This document shows, one piece after another, positions 31,950-34,987 of a DNA stretch of 34,987 bases. The stretch is from positions 1-34,987 of the forward strand of contig NZ_CALXFV010000011.1 in NCBI RefSeq assembly GCF_944387675.1. Direction: 5' to 3'. The stretch is from an uncultured Flavonifractor sp. (GTDB lineage Bacteria; Bacillota; Clostridia; Oscillospirales; Oscillospiraceae). The notes under the pieces are model-generated. The model was not told the origin of the DNA, made no database searches, and saw only the letters and a program-made list of their open reading frames with translations. Within the stretch, counting starts at the first letter, position 1; each line of letters opens with the position of its first letter. The translations under genes and the position numbers were made by a program.

Positions 31950-33182
31950 TTACCGTGGCAGCCTGCCGCTGCCGCTCCAGCGAAACCGGGTGGCCGTCGC
32001 CTCCGGCACGGCGGCATAGTCCCACTGGTGGTCGCTCTGGCGCATGTAGTCGCTGGTCACATTAAAAAACTCATGGTGAATTTCCTCCCAGCGGCCGGGA
32101 CCCACGTTCTCGCCCCCGATGGGGTCGTCCCAGGTGGGGTCCACACAGTACCATTCCCCCTCCAGCCGCACCATATTCCAGGCGTGGTCGCTGGTGGAGC
32201 CGTAAGCGGCTCCCGTCACCGTGATACACTGGATGTCCGCCAGATCCATCAGCAGCTGGAAGCTGGCGGTGTAGCCCAGGCAGATGCCGTATCCCTCCAC
32301 CAGCAGGCCGTAGGGGTTGGTGTTGTCGGGCCTGCCCTGGCCGTCGTCATATACCGTCTCGTCGTACTCCGCCAAACGCACCATAGCGTCGTGGAGGGCC
32401 AGCTCCTTCTCAAAGTCGGTCATGCCATCCCGGACATGCTCTGCAAAAAGCGCCCGGCAGCAGGTCAGGATGGCGGCGTCCTTCTCGCTCAGGCCGTCCT
32501 CCGCCCCGCTCTCCCAGGCCTCCAGAATGGCCGAGGTATCATAGAGGGCCATGTCGTGCTCCTCCGGCGGGTCAAAGGGATACCGGGCGTTGAGGGCGTC
32601 AAAGTCCGGGGTGGGGGCGGCCGTGGGTACGGGGGTAGACTCCAGGGCAGGCTCCGGGAGGGGGGTAGGTGTGGGTTCCGGGTCAGGCAGCACCTCCCCG
32701 CCCAGCGCCGCCGCCAGGGCGTCCAGAGCGTCCCGGGGCTGCTCACACACCAGCAGGGCGGCGTATCCGTCCAGAGTAGTCACCACCGCCTGCTCCAGCA
32801 GGGCGGCCTGATCCGGGGCGTAGCCGAAGAAATCCCCCGTCCGGGCTTGGCGGTACGCCTCCAGGGCGGCAGCCACCGTCTCTTCATCCTCCGTCTGGCT
32901 CAGTCGGAGGATGATAATCTCCCGTGCGTCCACACCGGAGGCGGCGTAAACCGCCGCCTCGGTCCACCCTCCCTCCTCCACACCGCACACGGCGGTGAGG
33001 TAGTCGGTACGGTCGCTGCCGGTAAGAGGCGTCAGCCCCGCCGTATCCGGCTGGCTGTCCAGCACCGCCCGGGCAGCCTGGTCCGCCGTCACATATTCCT
33101 CCGGGGCGGCGGTGTTGCCGCCATCCGGCGCTTCGCAGGCGCACAGCAGCAGTGCCAGGGCCAAAGTCAGCATCCATTTCAT
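31950..33182 (-). CDS. Lipoprotein with DUF4358 and transglutaminase-like domains
   Basis: This gene encodes 410 residues. A signal peptide with lipobox (LLLCAC, cysteine near residue 16) predicts an outer-membrane-face anchor on the cytoplasmic membrane. Residues about 30-165 match the DUF4358 pattern (GWTEAAVYAASGVDAREIIILRLSQTEDEETV, FFGYAPDQAALLEQAVV). A Pro/Thr linker (about 170-200, PTPTPLPEPALESTPVPT) joins a transglutaminase-like domain with the Cys-His-Asp triad in VEGYGICLGYTASF, SDHAWNMVRLEG and YCVDPTWDDP. The domain could be a cysteine protease or a peptide-linking enzyme working on the wall; the substrate is unknown. Its ATG overlaps the uvrC stop by four bases (ATGA), so it is translationally coupled to a DNA repair gene with no obvious link. 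Confidence 0.88.
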   Translation of the reverse strand: MKWMLTLALALLLCACEAPDGGNTAAPEEYVTADQAARAVLDSQPDTAGLTPLTGSDRTDYLTAVCGVEEGGWTEAAVYAASGVDAREIIILRLSQTEDEETVAAALEAYRQARTGDFFGYAPDQAALLEQAVVTTLDGYAALLVCEQPRDALDALAAALGGEVLPDPEPTPTPLPEPALESTPVPTAAPTPDFDALNARYPFDPPEEHDMALYDTSAILEAWESGAEDGLSEKDAAILTCCRALFAEHVRDGMTDFEKELALHDAMVRLAEYDETVYDDGQGRPDNTNPYGLLVEGYGICLGYTASFQLLMDLADIQCITVTGAAYGSTSDHAWNMVRLEGEWYCVDPTWDDPIGGENVGPGRWEEIHHEFFNVTSDYMRQSDHQWDYAAVPEATATRFRWSGSGRLPR

Positions 33183-34987
33183 TCGTCCTGACTCTCCTTT
33201 TCCCGAAAAAAGGCATAGACCGCCTGGGCGGTGTTTCTGGGTACCGCCGCCTGGAGCTGCTCCAGGGTGGCGGCTTTGATGGCTTTGATGCTCTTGAAGT
33301 GGCGGAGCAGCTCACTCCGCCGCTTCTCCCCCACTCCGGGAATCTGGTCCAGCACCGAGCCTCGTACCCGCTGGCTCTGCTGCTGGCGGTGGAACTCAAT
33401 GGCAAAGCGGTGGGTCTCCTCCTGAATCTGGCCGATAAGGGAGAAGATGGCCTGACTGCCCTGGATGCCGATCTCCTGTCCCTGGGGCGTCACCAGAGCT
33501 CTGGTGCGGTGGCGGTCATCCTTCACCATGCCGAACACCGGAATGGCAAGGCCAAGCTCCCGGAGCACGCTCTCCGCCACCCTGGCGTGGTTCACTCCGC
33601 CGTCGATGAGCAGCAAATCCGGCTTGCCGGCAAACTTCTCGTCTCCCTCCAGGTAGCGCTGAAAGCGGCGGCGGAGCACCTGGTCCATGGAGGCATAGTC
33701 GTCTGGACCGTCCATGTTCCGCAGCTTGAAGTGGCGGTAGTCCCGCTTCAGGGGCCTGCCGTTGACATATACCACCATAGAGGCCACAATGTCGTCGGCA
33801 CCCTGATTGGAGATGTCGTAAGACTCCATTCTCCGGGGCGGAGCGGGCAGGTCCAGTAGGGTCCCCAGCAACTCCATCAGTTTGCTCTGCCGCTCCTCCC
33901 GGGTGGTCCAGCGCTCCACCTCTTCCCTTGCGTTGGTGTTGGCCAGGCGGATCAAATCCAGTTTCGCACCCCGCTGGGGGGTCACCAGCTCCACCCTCCG
34001 CCCCGCCGCCTCGGACAGCAGGCGGGCCAGCGGCACCTCGTCCTCCAGCTCGCAGGGCAGCAGAATCTGCCGGGGAAAGCTTCCCCGGCCGCCGTAATAC
34101 TGCCGCACCAGGGCGGAGAGGATCTCCGCATTTTCCTCCTCCAGCGGGGTGTCGATGAGGTCCCAATCCTTGGCGGCCAGCTCCCCTTCCGCAAAGTGGA
34201 GTACCACAAAGCAGCTGCGGGTGGCCTCTCCCTTGTGGAAGCCCACCACGTCGGTGTCCGCCAGGGAGCCCGCTACCACCTTCTGCCGCTTACCCAGCAG
34301 CTCGATGGCCTTGTAGCGGTCCCGCAGCTCAGCGGCTTTTTCAAACCGCAGCTCTTCCGCCGCCAGCTCCATCTCCGCCTTCAGCTCGTCCCCCACCTCC
34401 TGGAACTTCCCCTCCAGCAGGCGAACAGCCTGGTCAATGGCTTCCCGGTAGCGGCTCTGGTCCATCTCCGGCCGGCAGTAGCCGTCGCACTGGCCCATGT
34501 GATAGTTGAGGCAGGGCCGCTCCTTCCCGATGTCCCGGGGAAATTTCCGGTTGCAGGAGGGCAGCTTCAGGGCAATGCGCAGGGCGTCAATGATGTTCTG
34601 GGTATTGCCCCGGCTACCGTAGGGGCCGAAATACCGGGCTCCATCCTCGGCTGCTCTGTTGGCCAGGGAAAATCTGGGGTACTCCTCCTTCACCGTCAGG
34701 CGGATATAGGGGTAGCCCTTGTCGTCTTTGAGCAGGATGTTGTACCGGGGCTGATGGCGTTTGATCAGGGAATTTTCCAACACCAGGGCCTCAAACTCCG
34801 AGTCGGCCACAATGACATCGAAGTGGTCAATCTGGCTTACCATGGCCCTTGTCTTTTCCGTGTGGGTGGCCAAGTTGGCAAAGTACTGGCTCACCCGGTT
34901 TTTCAGCGCCTTGGCCTTGCCCACATAGATGACCGTGTTCTTCTTGTCCTGCATGATATACACGCCCGGCTTCAGCGGCAGGGCATG
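33179..34987 (-). CDS. uvrC: UvrABC system protein C, 5' end cut by the window
   Basis: Nucleotide-excision repair nuclease that cuts on both sides of a lesion marked by UvrA-UvrB. The frame stays open to the last base (visible start ...ALPLKPGVYIM), so the protein lacks only about the first ten residues here. It has the GIY-YIG nuclease domain (VYIM...VIYVGKAKALKNRVSQYF), a cysteine cluster CLNYHMGQCDGYC (probable Fe-S ligands), the UVR motif (ELAAEELRFEKAAELRDRYKAI) that contacts UvrB, the RNase H-like nuclease (MESYDISNQGADDIVASMVV, LLLIDGGVNHARVAE) and a C-terminal helix-hairpin-helix pair (IPGVGEKRRSELLRHFKSIKAI). First visible gene of the operon that runs to 30342. Confidence 0.96.
   Translation of the reverse strand, partial: HALPLKPGVYIMQDKKNTVIYVGKAKALKNRVSQYFANLATHTEKTRAMVSQIDHFDVIVADSEFEALVLENSLIKRHQPRYNILLKDDKGYPYIRLTVKEEYPRFSLANRAAEDGARYFGPYGSRGNTQNIIDALRIALKLPSCNRKFPRDIGKERPCLNYHMGQCDGYCRPEMDQSRYREAIDQAVRLLEGKFQEVGDELKAEMELAAEELRFEKAAELRDRYKAIELLGKRQKVVAGSLADTDVVGFHKGEATRSCFVVLHFAEGELAAKDWDLIDTPLEEENAEILSALVRQYYGGRGSFPRQILLPCELEDEVPLARLLSEAAGRRVELVTPQRGAKLDLIRLANTNAREEVERWTTREERQSKLMELLGTLLDLPAPPRRMESYDISNQGADDIVASMVVYVNGRPLKRDYRHFKLRNMDGPDDYASMDQVLRRRFQRYLEGDEKFAGKPDLLLIDGGVNHARVAESVLRELGLAIPVFGMVKDDRHRTRALVTPQGQEIGIQGSQAIFSLIGQIQEETHRFAIEFHRQQQSQRVRGSVLDQIPGVGEKRRSELLRHFKSIKAIKAATLEQLQAAVPRNTAQAVYAFFREKESQDE

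Noticed and set aside
1..34987. CRISPR arrays, tRNA or rRNA genes, insertion sequences, attachment sites, toxin-antitoxin or phage-defence genes
   Set aside because: None could be seen on either strand; all long gaps are explained by promoters, leaders or terminators.

Overview
This window is bacterial chromosome with a GC content of roughly 60% by eye. It carries no rRNA, tRNA, CRISPR array, insertion sequence or phage gene that I can see. The gene content and order point to an anaerobic, Gram-positive Clostridia, most likely Oscillospiraceae (Flavonifractor/Intestinimonas-like). The evidence is a division and cell-wall (dcw) cluster with a PASTA-bearing SpoVD/FtsI, DUF881 and Sbp genes between ftsQ and ftsZ, a meso-DAP type MurE, DUF975 and TPM/LemA membrane proteins, and sigma-A type promoters. 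The genus is an inference from memory of these families, not a database result.

Left part (1-10.3 kb). A sigma-54 enhancer-binding regulator, cut by the window edge, is followed by a small lipoprotein and a single ilvD gene. ilvD has its own promoter with a 12-bp palindrome and a strong bidirectional terminator. On the opposite strand lie an OmpR/VanS-like two-component system followed by a DUF975 membrane protein, then a four-gene envelope operon (XpaC-like, TelA-like, LemA-like, TPM protein). That operon ends in an intrinsic terminator.

Middle (10.3-15.95 kb). ilvA (threonine ammonia-lyase) is transcribed away from the envelope operon from back-to-back consensus promoters. With ilvD it covers two steps of isoleucine synthesis. 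rpe and recR follow on the plus strand. They converge on a minus-strand citrate synthase, which is followed by a CorA-family metal transporter with a long structured 5' leader.

Right part (16.0-30.2 kb). One long minus-strand dcw operon reads, in transcription order, mraZ, rsmH, ftsL, spoVD/ftsI, murE, mraY, ftsW, murG, murA, ftsQ, DUF881, sbp, ftsZ. It starts at a consensus promoter followed by MraZ-type repeats on helical phase, and ends in a terminator after ftsZ. It makes the lipid II pathway enzymes, the septal PBP/SEDS pair and the Z-ring protein, but murF, murD, murC and ftsA are absent from it. A candidate sigma-E promoter precedes spoVD, and a 12-bp hairpin covers the murA ribosome binding site.

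Far right (30.3-35 kb). A second minus-strand operon holds uvrC (cut by the window edge), a DUF4358-transglutaminase lipoprotein, rsmD, coaD and a small coiled-coil protein. It ends in an intrinsic terminator just upstream of the mraZ promoter.

Most genes are ordinary housekeeping genes. The best leads are regulatory: the corA leader, the murA hairpin, the candidate sigma-E promoter and the ilvD palindrome. Three protein oddities also stand out: an altered conserved loop in MurA, an Arg/Gly-rich tail on the TPM protein, and the DUF4358-transglutaminase fusion.
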